The position numbers and the translations under genes are program-made. Shown here one piece after another: positions 1 through 9,584 of a DNA stretch of 64,000 nt (the stretch's first letter is position 1; each line of letters opens with the position of its first letter). Source of the stretch: Ignelater luminosus (Eukaryota > Arthropoda > Insecta > Coleoptera > Elateridae); assembly GCA_011009095.1 (NCBI GenBank), contig VTPC01090522.1:1-64000 (forward strand), given 5' to 3'. Below the pieces are notes generated by a model. It made no database searches, was not told where the DNA came from, and saw only the letters and a program-made list of their open reading frames with translations.

Positions 1-945
1 TCTTGTCAGTGTTTTAATACCATCAAAACAGAGATATACCATTAGAAAGCAATAAAAGAAGTTTCTAAGAAAGTTATTTCTATTTTTCTTTGGCGCAATT
101 TAAAGATGTGTTCTTTCATGTTTACGTTGGAATAAATGATATAGTACTATAATCTAGTAGTTGGAGAATTGGGTGGTTTAAATATAGCAAAAGTACCAAC
201 CTGGTATTGACAATAATAAAAGTATTCCTTATCTGTAATCGTGGGCGTCAATCTTGATGTCTTGACCTGAATGAACTTAAGATATAGGCAAGGAGTTTAT
301 CTGTCTTTCTAATTAAGCGCATGCAAGCACTAGCAGCGTTAAGGTTGTCAGTCACAATAAAATGATGACAATCAATATTATACTTTATTTTTGTCTGTAA
401 TACCTAATTCAAAAACATTCATATGTGGAAATTCGGACACGGTCCAGTTACACCTTGCAATCAATAAGTCCAAATGAATTACTCCGCAAACATGTCAAGT
501 CAATGGTTAACCTTCACAAATTACATTAGAGAAATTTTCAATTCTGCAAGTATCTGCTTGTTATATTAAATCAAAAATGGTTGTACGACTATAATTTAAT
601 TGAAACTCGATTTCCGTAATTTTATTTCAATGACACCGTATTGGGAATGATTAGAAGACAAATCTACATACTAAGCCGTCGCGCTGTTATCGTTCTTGAT
701 AAAATAAATATTTTTAGAGATACGTAATAAGAAATTGTACTAGTGTGTTTTAAGAGCAACATCAATTGTGCTTTTATCAGTTAAAATTAATCTTTATTAT
801 AGCCCACTTACAACTAGTTTTAAGAAATTTTGCATTTTCATATCAGTTAATGTAATTTTACCTACAATACACACTGTTGTTAATAAACATATTTAGCTCT
901 GAACGGCAAAACGTCCAATTCCGTGTTTTTGTAAATTACCAAAAC
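1..945. other. Upstream flank of transporter gene 1, no gene seen
   Basis: AT-rich sequence without a convincing coding frame. It must hold the promoter and 5' UTR of the gene that starts at 946, but I cannot place a transcription start. Confidence 0.5.
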
Positions 946-2437
946 ATGTTCAAAAATGAAACCGAAAACAAGCCAATAGCTAGACAAGGAAGAAAATTAC
1001 CACAGTATATAGCTGCATTAACAGGTACGTTGTATTATAGTCTGGTGATGTTAATAAAAAAAGATCATTACAGTATGCCTCGGTTCAATAGCATCTGGAA
1101 CAGTATGGGGATGGACTGGTAATATCATTGGAGAACTAAAAAATAAAAAATTCAACAACATTGAAATTGATGATTTTGATATCAAATGGATTGGATCGTG
1201 TGCACCTCTCGGTGCTATGATTATGTGTCTCTTAATTGGTATTATATGCGAAAAACTAGGAAGAAAACTGTCCTTATTAATTCTTGCAGTCGTACTTTTT
1301 GGTGGATGGCTCTTTATAATTTTTGCTAATTCTGCTGTAATGATATACGTCGGAAGAATTATAACCGGCATGGGTGGCGGTGGATTCTATATTGCAGCTC
1401 CTTTATACTCGAGTGAAATAGCTGAAAAAGAAATCCGTGGAGCATTAGTAACAATTGCTACATTTATACCATTTGGAGTTATGGTTGCCTATATAATAGC
1501 TTATGTGGCGAACCCTGAAATTTACACTATTATAGTAGCCGTTCTTCCTTTGCTATTCGCATTCGCCTTTATATTTCAACCGGAAACACCTGTATATAGT
1601 ATGAAACAAGGAAGGGAAGCTGAAGCCAGAAACGCTTTAATTCGCTTAAGAGGAAATTCGTATGATGTAGATGCTGAACTAAAAGAAATCAAAAAAGCAA
1701 TTGAAGAAAATCCAGAAGTTAAAATTTCCTTTAAAGAGTCCATGAAAAAAAGAAGTACGAAGAAAGCAGCTACAATTTGCTTCAGTCTTATGTTTCTTCA
1801 ACAGGCTAGTGGAATTAATGCTGTCGTATATTACATCAGTAATATTTTTGAATCTTCTGGAACTAATCTAGATCCAAAAATTTCTACGGTTATTGTTGGA
1901 GTTATACAAGTTATTTCCACGTATGTGACATCCTTAATAGTCGATAAACTTGGCAGAAAACCTCTTCTGTCAATATCGTACATCTTTATGGCTATAGGGT
2001 TGATTATTCTAGGCGTGTTCTATACTTTATCCGAGAGGTGGCTTGTTCCTCCTCATACTCTTAAGAGTCTAGGTTTTATGCCACTTTTGGGTCTTTTACT
2101 GTATATGGTAGCATTTCCTTTAGGATGTGGTATTATTCCCTGGTTGCTTCCGGCAGAACTATTTCCACCAGAAATTAAAGGTGTAGCTTCCGCAGCAGTT
2201 GGAACGTTTAATCGGTTTATGACCTTTTTAATAACAAACTTTTATTTCGACATAAAACAAGCTGTTGGAGGTGATATAACATTTTATATTTTTTCAATTG
2301 TATGTGTTTTTACCGCGATTTTTGTATTTCCTGTCGTTCCTGAAACAAAAGGTAAATCATTTTATCAGATTCAAAAAGAGTTAAGTGGTAAAAAGGGTCA
2401 ATTTGAAAGAAATGAAGGAAGAGAACTTGATTCTTAA
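946..2437 (+). CDS. Tret1-like: Facilitated trehalose transporter Tret1-like, gene 1
   Basis: Sugar porter of the major facilitator superfamily, expected to be a 12-pass plasma-membrane facilitator moving trehalose or another sugar. Two coding exons, 946-1024 and 1074-2437, join over a 49-bp GT/AG phase-1 intron to give 480 residues, normal for the family. The start is the ATG before the motif GRKLPQYIAA, which matches the first exon of the neighbouring paralogues. Visible signatures are CEKLGRK after TM2, GRIITGMGGG in TM4, SSEIAEKEIRG, QPETPVY after TM6, QQASGINAVVYY in TM7 (residues 269-280), DKLGRK, PWLLPAELFPPEIKG in TM10 and PETKGKS at the end. Odd point: residue 407 is Arg (CGG at 2213-2215) where genes 2-5 have Trp. 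A polyadenylation signal lies at 2526-2531. The true substrate cannot be read from sequence. Confidence 0.92.
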
Positions 2438-2795
2438 AATGCTCGTAACGTAACATTTTTTCTCTTTGTTACCTTCTTTGAAGAGTCAGCTTAACAAATA
2501 TTGTTTTATGAATTAATCTTTTTGTAATAAAATATTTTAACTAAACATCTTACTTGACTTACTTTGCACCTATTACAATGTTCAAGCACCATCAAAACAA
2601 AGAATGTTTATAAGAATAATTAAATATGTATATTTCAATGTGTTCATTCGATATAAGCAAATAGATTGTCATTAGCACACTTGCCGAAAATCAAAACCAA
2701 CTCATAGGTGCGACTGACCACAAGTCGAATTAAATAAGGAGGAATAATTAAGCAACAAATCAAGCAAGCAAAAATATATGCATCTAAACGTTATA
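2438..2795 (+). other. 3' UTR of gene 1 and short spacer
   Basis: Contains AATAAA at 2526-2531. The text around it (TTTGTTACC, then TTTTGTAATAAAAT) recurs after gene 4 at about 38890-38920, so the 3' UTRs of these paralogues are also related. Nothing else seen up to the mariner-like element. Confidence 0.6.
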
Positions 2796-4171
2796 CAGTG
2801 TGTCCGAAAAGTAGGGAATATCCTATATATCGCAGTAAATATGCATTTTATGGAAAAATGTTTCCTATAAAAGTTGTTTAGCGTTTAGTTTTACATTACA
2901 GGGCAATACCAAAGAACTATTTTTTAAAAAAACAAAAGCGCAACGAATAATACTTCAACTTTTTTAATGGGAAGGTGTCCCTTTATTGTACTCATTTGAT
3001 AGAGAACGTTTTTCTCTTTTCAATGAATGAACATACTTTGAAGAAATCCACTGCACACGAAGTTCTAAGAAAGGAGAAGTGGCATCCGTATAAACCTTGT
3101 ATAGTTCAAGAATTATTAGAAGATGATTTAGATCGAAGATTGCAATTTTGCGAAGAAATTACACATAGGCTTCAGGAAAATGCAAATTTTCATAAAAATA
3201 TCCTCTTCACTGATGAGGCAACGTTTTGTTTAAATGGTACCATTAACAAACAAAGCACGCGCTACTGGTCTTCGCTAAATCTTGGCTGGTATGTAGAAGG
3301 GCACACCCAATATCAACAGAAAGTCAATGTCTGGGCAGGAACCCAAAATTTGGGGACCTTTTTTTATAGAACATAATTTAACAGCGGATGCTTATCTAGA
3401 TTTTTTAAGATTTGACTTAGTTCCTGCTTTAGCTGTTCTATTTCCTAACGAACTAGATCCAGATGTACCCCATAACAGAATATGGTTGCAACAAGACGAG
3501 GCTCCTCCTCATTTCGGAATTAATGTCCGACAGCTTCTTGATAATACTTTCCCTTATCGATGGATAGGCAGAAGAGGTGCAGTAGAACGGCCAGCTCGCT
3601 CGCCGGATTTAAGTCCACTTGATTTTTTTCTGTGGGGCCATCTCAAATATAAGATTTATGTCTATATGCCTGAAGATATTAAAACTCTAAAAAACCGTAT
3701 TAGAACAGAGATTAGAGTGGTCACACCAGAAACGATTTAAAATGCAGTAAACAAATTTGAAAGACGACTTTATCATTGCCAAGCTGTGAATGGTGCACAC
3801 TTTAAACACTTTCTATGAACTGTAGAGTGTAGTTAATCAAAATTTTTAATTTGTAACAAATGAATATTGAAATAAACTGTCAAACATTTTTTGCGTTTTA
3901 ATCAAAATTTATTTATGCAAGTGTATCAAAGTTTTACATCATTGAAAAGAGAAAAACATTCTCTATCAAATGAGTACAATAAATGGACACCTTCCCATTA
4001 AAAAAAATTGAAGCATTATTCGTTGCGCTTTTGTTTTTTTTAAAAAATAGTTATTTCGTATTGCCCTGTAATGTAAAACTAAACACTAAACAACTTTTAT
4101 GGGAAACATTTTTCCATAAAACGCATATTTACTAAGATATATAGGATATTCCATACTTTTCGGACACACTA
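2796..4171. mobile_element. Tc1/mariner-superfamily element with about 230-bp terminal inverted repeats
   Basis: A 1376-bp element bounded by TA dinucleotides (2794-2795 and 4172-4173). Left arm 2796-3024 and right arm 3941-4171 are inverted copies with scattered mismatches; the outer ends read CAGTGTGTCCGAAAAGT and TAGTGTGTCCGAAAAGT. Such long arms are much longer than the usual 20-30 bp of mariners. The interior holds a broken transposase of DD41D type. The left arm runs directly into the catalytic domain, so the DNA-binding region has been lost. Confidence 0.85.
2975..3740 (+). pseudogene. Broken DD41D mariner-like transposase
   Basis: Two overlapping frames, 2975-3376 and 3327-3740, together encode the DDE catalytic core of a Tc1/mariner-superfamily transposase. 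First Asp: FTDEATF. Second Asp: QQDEAPPH. Third Asp: PDLSPLDFFLWG. Counting gives 41 residues between the second and third Asp, the spacing of the rosa/Visitor (DD41D) group. A frameshift lies near 3340-3375, in the stretch encoding VNVWAG. The N-terminal helix-turn-helix region expected before the motif EKWHPYK is missing; the frame instead begins in the inverted repeat. It cannot make an active enzyme. Confidence 0.85.
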
Positions 4172-4173
4172 TA

Positions 4174-4690
4174 TAAAAATTCAGTACGTGTACATATGTA
4201 GAAAGGACTAATTTACAGATTAAAAAGAAAGTATCTGCAAGGACATCTGCAATATATTGTATTGCTTTATCTGGAAAAAATAAAGCAAGAAAACACAACT
4301 CCACAATCAACTGATGTGAAATCTTTAAACCATCAAACAGTTTAAGTGTGTCAATTACGGTCCTTCAAATTTCAATAAACCTTGACGACTGGATCACGAT
4401 AGACTTAATAGACAGACATGGGATTTTTTGTTTTTGGTTCGCAATTACGGTCATGATCTTTCTATGCTTTGTTTATCTACTTTGGTTTTTAGTTTTAATA
4501 GATCAGAGAATTACTTAAACTGAAAATCTCGATTTATTCAAAACTTATAGCCGAACAAACAAATTAGATAATCAAGAAATTTATTTGTGCTTTAAAATTA
4601 GTGCGCATAAGCGTAAATACTTTCTAAATTCAAACTAGAAGGCTGACTTGATTGTATAAGAAAAGCTTCTTGTCAAGGTAGTCGAGTTGA
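4174..4690. other. Spacer, nothing recognised
   Basis: AT-rich spacer without a convincing gene, repeat boundary or RNA gene. Confidence 0.4.
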
Positions 4691-5650
4691 TTTCAGCGTT
4701 ATTTCCCCGCCGTAAGCGGCAGGCAGTTTTAAACACTTGAGTGCTTATTCAGTCTTATGGATGATAGTGGTTGTTGTTGCCCGAGGTAGTATACGGTTGT
4801 CGTTTCCGTTCATCGGCACCAAGCCAGCCAATGGAAAATGGAAGGTAGATTTTGACCTGGTTTAAACTTGAGTGCAGCAGCGCGAGGAGGGCCGATAGCA
4901 GAATGGTGGTGTGCGGCGTCCGGTTTTGTGAGCATGTTGTTATGTTGTTATTCGGGTGTTAGTAACCTGAAGCGTGGGGGAAGCTTGGTGGGCGTGGGCG
5001 TGTTCTTATTGTTGCAGTTTTAGAAAAATCTGGATTAAGTTGTTCTTGGATGATGTTTATGGGGCATCGATTTACTAGTGGAGGCTTCGATGTTGCTGAA
5101 TGTCGGTATGGACCTTCGTAATATCGATACGTGGCTAGTGGTAGCGTCGAAGCAAAATGGTTGATGTAGGGATAAATGACCCCGGTTGTAGAATATGTTG
5201 CATGGTGCCCACGTGCCTGGCGGATGGAATACCGAACGTAGCGTTGTGAAGGCCGTTGTTTTGGATATGGTAAGATATCCATTGGCTGTCGCGAGCGATA
5301 TTGGACCATGTTGACGATGGTTGTGGAGAAGAAGCGAACTCGCGAAAATAGTAGTGATGCGGCATGCAAATGGTTTTCGAGAGCCACACCCCTACCCGGG
5401 CGGTGTAGAAGGTGAGTTTGGTAGCGGCAGTGACAAAGAGAACTTCCGGGCCTCATACCTACTAACGCCGCGGTCCGGGACGCGTTCGGAGAGCGGACAC
5501 CCGGGAGAGCAAGAAAGTCAGCATCCGCGCCAGTAGTCGCGCCTCTCTCCCAAGGGAACGACGTACACGGGTGGAAAAGGAAAATTGTTGTAGGTTGTAC
5601 CTAGACTCCCTAGACCTAAATGGGTACCTGAGAAAGTCTTTAGTTATTAT
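4690..5650. other. GC-rich island of unknown nature
   Basis: About 900 bp with clearly higher GC and many CpG steps compared with the AT-rich surroundings. The longest open frame is 4959-5456 on the minus strand (165 codons, rich in Arg, Pro, Ser and His, low similarity to anything I know). Its composition looks like chance opening of GC-rich sequence. It could be the 5' part of a retroelement, a gene's promoter and first exon, or an insertion of foreign composition. I cannot decide. Confidence 0.3.
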
Positions 5651-6183
5651 CCAACACTTGGAAAATGAGGGTGAATAATACAAGTGTAGGAATCGTGGAG
5701 CACAGCTGCTTCACCCACTTTAGTTTTGATGTGATTAGAGGATTTCGTATTGTCATTAATCAAGATAACTGTGTATCTTTTTAAGTTATGATCCTATGTA
5801 TGTAGAACTCTTTCATCGTTATAGTTATAAAAGGCAGGTTTGCCGTTTTGTTCATAGTTACTGTTTTCTCTCAAGGACAGATGTATAGTTGTCACCAAAG
5901 ATAGTTTGGCAACTCAAAACATATTATCGTTTATTTCATGCCTGTCCTTTACCGTCACGTTGCTTTACTATTTTAGTTATTTTCTCTAAGACTATGAAAG
6001 GCACGTAGATCCCACTTTTCTTTAAAAAAAACATGTTGAACTTTAGAATTTTGTTTGTTGAAATCTACGTTATCTTAAATATTCATAAAAGAAATCATAT
6101 AGTTTCACAAAATCGTATCATCAATAATTTAAACAAATTTAAAGAACTATATAAACTGTTTATTCTAACAATGGTACAATGTA

Positions 6184-7408
6184 CGAGGGCGGTTCAATAA
6201 GTACCCGTGTTAGAAATGAAGACACAATTTTTTTCAAAAATTTTTTTTTATTTTTCAACATAGTCTCTCTCGAACTCTCCAAAATGCGCCTCTATCTCGG
6301 CGATGACTTCCTCGTTTGAGCTACATTTTTTCCCGCGAGCCATTTCTTCATGTTAGGAAACAAGAAAAAGTCGCAGGGAGCCAGATCGGGTGAATACGGC
6401 GGGTGCGGCAGCAATTCATAACGCAATTTATGCAGTTTGGCGGCGACAACTCCGGATGAATGTGCTGGTGCGTTATCGTGGTGAAACAGCACCTTCTTTT
6501 TCGCCAAATGCGGCCGTGTCTCCTTCAATTTTTTGTCGAAGCTGTCTAATAACTCACTGTAGTATTGTCCAGTGATCGTTCTTCCTTTTGCTAAAAAATC
6601 CATGAGGATGACGCCGTTCGCATCCCAAAAAATCGTCGTCATGACCTTTCCGGCCGATGGAACCATCTTCGCCTTCTTTGGAGCAGATTCACCGGGAGAA
6701 ATCCATTGTTTTGATTGTTGCTTAGTTTCTGGTGTGTAATGATGAATCCAGGTTTCATCAACGGTGACAACTCGACGCAAAAACTCCTTCGGATTTCGCT
6801 TAAATTGCTCCAAATACTGCTTCAAAGTTAACAGTCGCATCCGCTTGTTGTCCACCGTTGGCAATCGCGGTACCCATCGCGCCGACAATTTTTTCATCGC
6901 CAACTTACTTGTAAAATATTAATTGCCGTTCCGGTCGACACACCTACGGCCTCTGCTACTTTACGCACTTTCGTTCGTCGATCAGCGAGAATCATGTCGT
7001 GGACTTTTTGAACGATTTCCTCGGTAACCACGTCTGCCGGGCGTCCTGGTCGCTCCACATCAAAAACGGATGTTCGCCCACGTTTAAATTCGTTGAACCA
7101 ATATCTAACTGTGGTCATAGATGGCGAAGTGTCCCCATAAACAGCATCCAACTTTGCTTTTATCTCCTCGCATTTTTTCCCATCCAAAAACAGAAAGCGA
7201 ATTACCGAACGATACTGCTCTTTTTCCATCTTAGCTAAAATCACGAAACACGTCTTACTCAAATGACTGTCAAATCCAAACTAACCTATCAATCAGTCTG
7301 CAATTTGTTATACCGTCGTTTGATAGATGGCAACACACGATGATAACACCAACTTCCCTCAGGAACGCCTTCTGTCGTCAAACACGGGTACTTACTGAAC
7401 CGCCCTGG
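6184..7408 (-). mobile_element. Mariner element, TA-flanked, nearly full length
   Basis: A 1225-bp element flanked by TA (6182-6183 and 7409-7410). Terminal inverted repeats of 28 bp (6184-6211 and 7381-7408) differ at two positions and share AGGGCGGTTCA and TAAGTACCCGTGTT. The transposase lies on the minus strand. Few disruptions and clean ends suggest a fairly recent insertion. Confidence 0.92.
6292..7262 (-). pseudogene. Mariner transposase (DD34D) with two frameshifts
   Basis: The paired-like DNA-binding part lies in 7262-6894 (start probably at the Met of MEKEQYR, about 7229) with the linker motif GRPADVV. The catalytic part lies in 6903-6292, with VDETWIHHY, HHDNAPAH and YSPDLAPCDFFLFP. 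There are 34 residues between the second and third Asp, the mariner signature, and the linker motif WVPRL is present. One frameshift separates the two parts at about 6895-6915. A second, near 6325-6335, is an extra A in an A run after KKWLAGK; it moves the C-terminal end (HFGEFERDYVEK) out of frame. All catalytic Asp codons remain. From memory of the family, the C-terminus also looks slightly short. Confidence 0.88.
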
Positions 7409-7414
7409 TATATA

Positions 7415-8040
7415 AATGAATGCATTGTGCAATGAATTGTTGCCCAGGATGGCTTGACATCTACGAGGCATGGATTATACCAGTTTTTTAGCGTAAGGCA
7501 CAAGAAGAGACCGCACTAGCTGCTTAAGGGTAGTTATGTGTTTACCCCTGAGTTTGTGCTTTATAATGGCTTAATTATTTTCTATAGGCGCCGCGTCAGG
7601 GGACTGCGAAGGCCAATTCATACGACCAACACCATTGGCCGTCTTCCACGTCTTGCAAAACAGGCTGCAGTGTTTAGGGTCATTGTTTTCCTGCATGGTC
7701 CAAGATATGCTGACTAAACTACTTCTTAGCAGTGGGTAACAAACATTTTACGTAAATTTCAACCATGCCTTCAGCGTTTAGAGTCTTAGTGAATAAGAAC
7801 AAGCCACCACATCCACGACTGTTAAAGCATCCTCAAACTTCAAATTTAACGGGGTGTTTAATCGAGTATTGAAGCACGGAAACATTAGAAGTGAACTACT
7901 TTTTGGTCTTCGGCACCCAGATTTCAAGCGTTGCTTCATCCGTGAAGACGACGTTGCTCCAGTCCCTTGTTAAATTTTCTTTTGCCCAAGTTCGTCGTCG
8001 TTGAACGCATATGCAGCACTCACTTTTAACCAACAACATC
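7415..8040 (-). pseudogene. Tc1-like transposase relic (DD34E type)
   Basis: Minus-strand translation with stops and frame changes shows Tc1 landmarks in order: WAKENLTRDWSNVVFTDEAT (about 7985-7925), then ENNDPKH (about 7710), WPSQSPDAAPIEN (about 7620-7580), and SMPRRCQAILGN near 7470-7440. The second catalytic Asp appears replaced by Asn (ENNDPKH versus the usual QDNDPKH). Premature stops follow KTKK and PIENN. The relic stops within a few bases of the mariner end at 7408, so the mariner may have landed at its edge. Confidence 0.8.
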
Positions 8041-8679
8041 CCCACGCAGTTAATGCACTACTGACGCATCTGAGTAAAGTGCATCGTAGGGTGCACCCCC
8101 CCCCCCACTACCAACAACTATCTTTGGCCTGTGCCTAACAATATCAGGTACAGACGTACAGGTGCTACGATCTTGGGAAACTAACGTAGTTCATAGCGAG
8201 TTGTTAACGTGGAGCAATACTGTTCGACGAGTAATCTTGAACACGCATAGACCTTGAAAAAGAGATATTTTGTCTCTTGTTTGGTTAGTAGAGGATAGTA
8301 GAGGTAGAGGTACTCTTCTAATATGCCTCCAAACGACCTGTTCTTGCAGCAAATTCTAATGGGTTTGCCATTTATCGCGTGTTTGAAACTGTCGAAGACG
8401 GAACTGGTGTAGTCATTGCACCTCAGAGTATTTTCTTTTCTGTGCGTACCGTTGAACTTAAGCTGTTTTACAGTATTGCCAACTTGGTGATTCTGTTTCC
8501 AAATATGGAGATTTTCTATATCCACTTGCGACTCCAGTAATGATATAGAGAAAAGTCTCAAGACTGTTGAAATAATCTCCTAGTTTTGGAGATATCTGGT
8601 GATTTTTAAATCCCAATAATTTTTTTTGAACTCAAACAATTTCTTACAATTTTCAGATTTAGTTTAGATTGTAATTAGA
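8041..8679. other. Unassigned stretch with a C13 tract
   Basis: The proximal part may be the decayed N-terminus of the Tc1 relic. A run of about 13 C lies near 8096-8108. A 126-codon minus-strand frame (8181-8561) resembles nothing I know and is probably non-coding. Confidence 0.3.
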
Positions 8680-9130
8680 TTAACTCTGCGTGGAGATGAC
8701 GGTCGTGGATTTTACCTGCCACACAACAGATTTGTGATTGTTCGTTTCGCTTATTAATCTTAAAGGCACTAGAGACGATAAAAACGTATATTTGTCGTCA
8801 CTGGCCTCCGATGAAAACTTTTGCATATACTGCATAAGACTTGAGCTTCCATCAAATCCCAACTTCGATATTAATGTAAAATCTGTTGAGGGATCTAAGA
8901 CGGTAATCATTTTTTTAAGCTTGTAGCAAATGATTGGTTGCGTGATCTAATAACGACTGCACTGACACTTTTACTTTCGTTTCCGGGACTGATATTTCTT
9001 TTGGATAACAGTTAATTTTTTCTTTTTTCACTTTTTTCAAGGTTGGAAAAATTTCTTTTGCATAATTTCTTTTAACCAAGCGCTTCGTTTTTAAAAAAAC
9101 CAACGAATATATAGAAACTGAAAACATCAT
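8680..9130 (-). pseudogene. Transib (RAG1-like) transposase relic
   Basis: Two minus-strand frames read consecutively. 9130-8915 contains INCYPKEISVPETKVKVSVQ then SLLDHATNHLL. 8910-8680 contains FDGSSSLMQYMQKF, then YTFLSSLVPLRLIS and VVWQ. In Transib transposases the block with a Cys-Tyr-Pro, an LLDH motif and then a DGSSG motif precedes the first catalytic Asp, and a 'SLVPLRL' strand follows, so order and spacing fit. The Asp of FDGSSS would be the first catalytic residue. The remaining catalytic part is not visible. Family assignment is from memory and moderately secure. Confidence 0.55.
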
Positions 9131-9584
9131 AGATCTCTTGCGATTAAGTTTAAGTGTCTTGTTTATGAAGTCCCAGTTTAATATCTAACTCTGACATGCA
9201 AGCTACTACGTGATTATTTTAGCATATATTTCAAGATTTTTTTCAATTTACCAACCATTATCTTTATTGCAAGTGTTGAAACTAAGTATGCGAATTAACA
9301 TTTTTATTTCACTTATTGTTCAGATAATATATTTATTGAGACTAGCACAGCTGAGATAAGATTATAGTAACTTAACTTAATTCCATCTGAGGTAAAGAAG
9401 TCTATTAATTTGCAACAGAAATTTTTTATTTATGTATAATAAAGATTACATATCAAAACGTTTTTATTGCCTTAGCACTGATTTATCAGTTAGTTTTAAA
9501 TTTTTAGTTTAAATTAAAGTGCGGAAACAACTTGTAGAATTAGAGAAACAGTCTTCTATGTTTTTTCTTTTAGATTGATAAACA
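9131..9584. other. Upstream flank of gene 2
   Basis: AT-rich, no coding frame. It should contain the promoter and 5' UTR of gene 2. Confidence 0.4.

Noticed and set aside
4086..4310. 74-codon minus-strand frame at the end of the DD41D element
   Set aside because: Runs through the inverted repeat into flanking DNA; no protein similarity.
4959..5456. 165-codon minus-strand frame as a protein gene
   Set aside because: No known domain, no splice context and a composition expected of GC-rich sequence; kept only as part of the GC-rich island.
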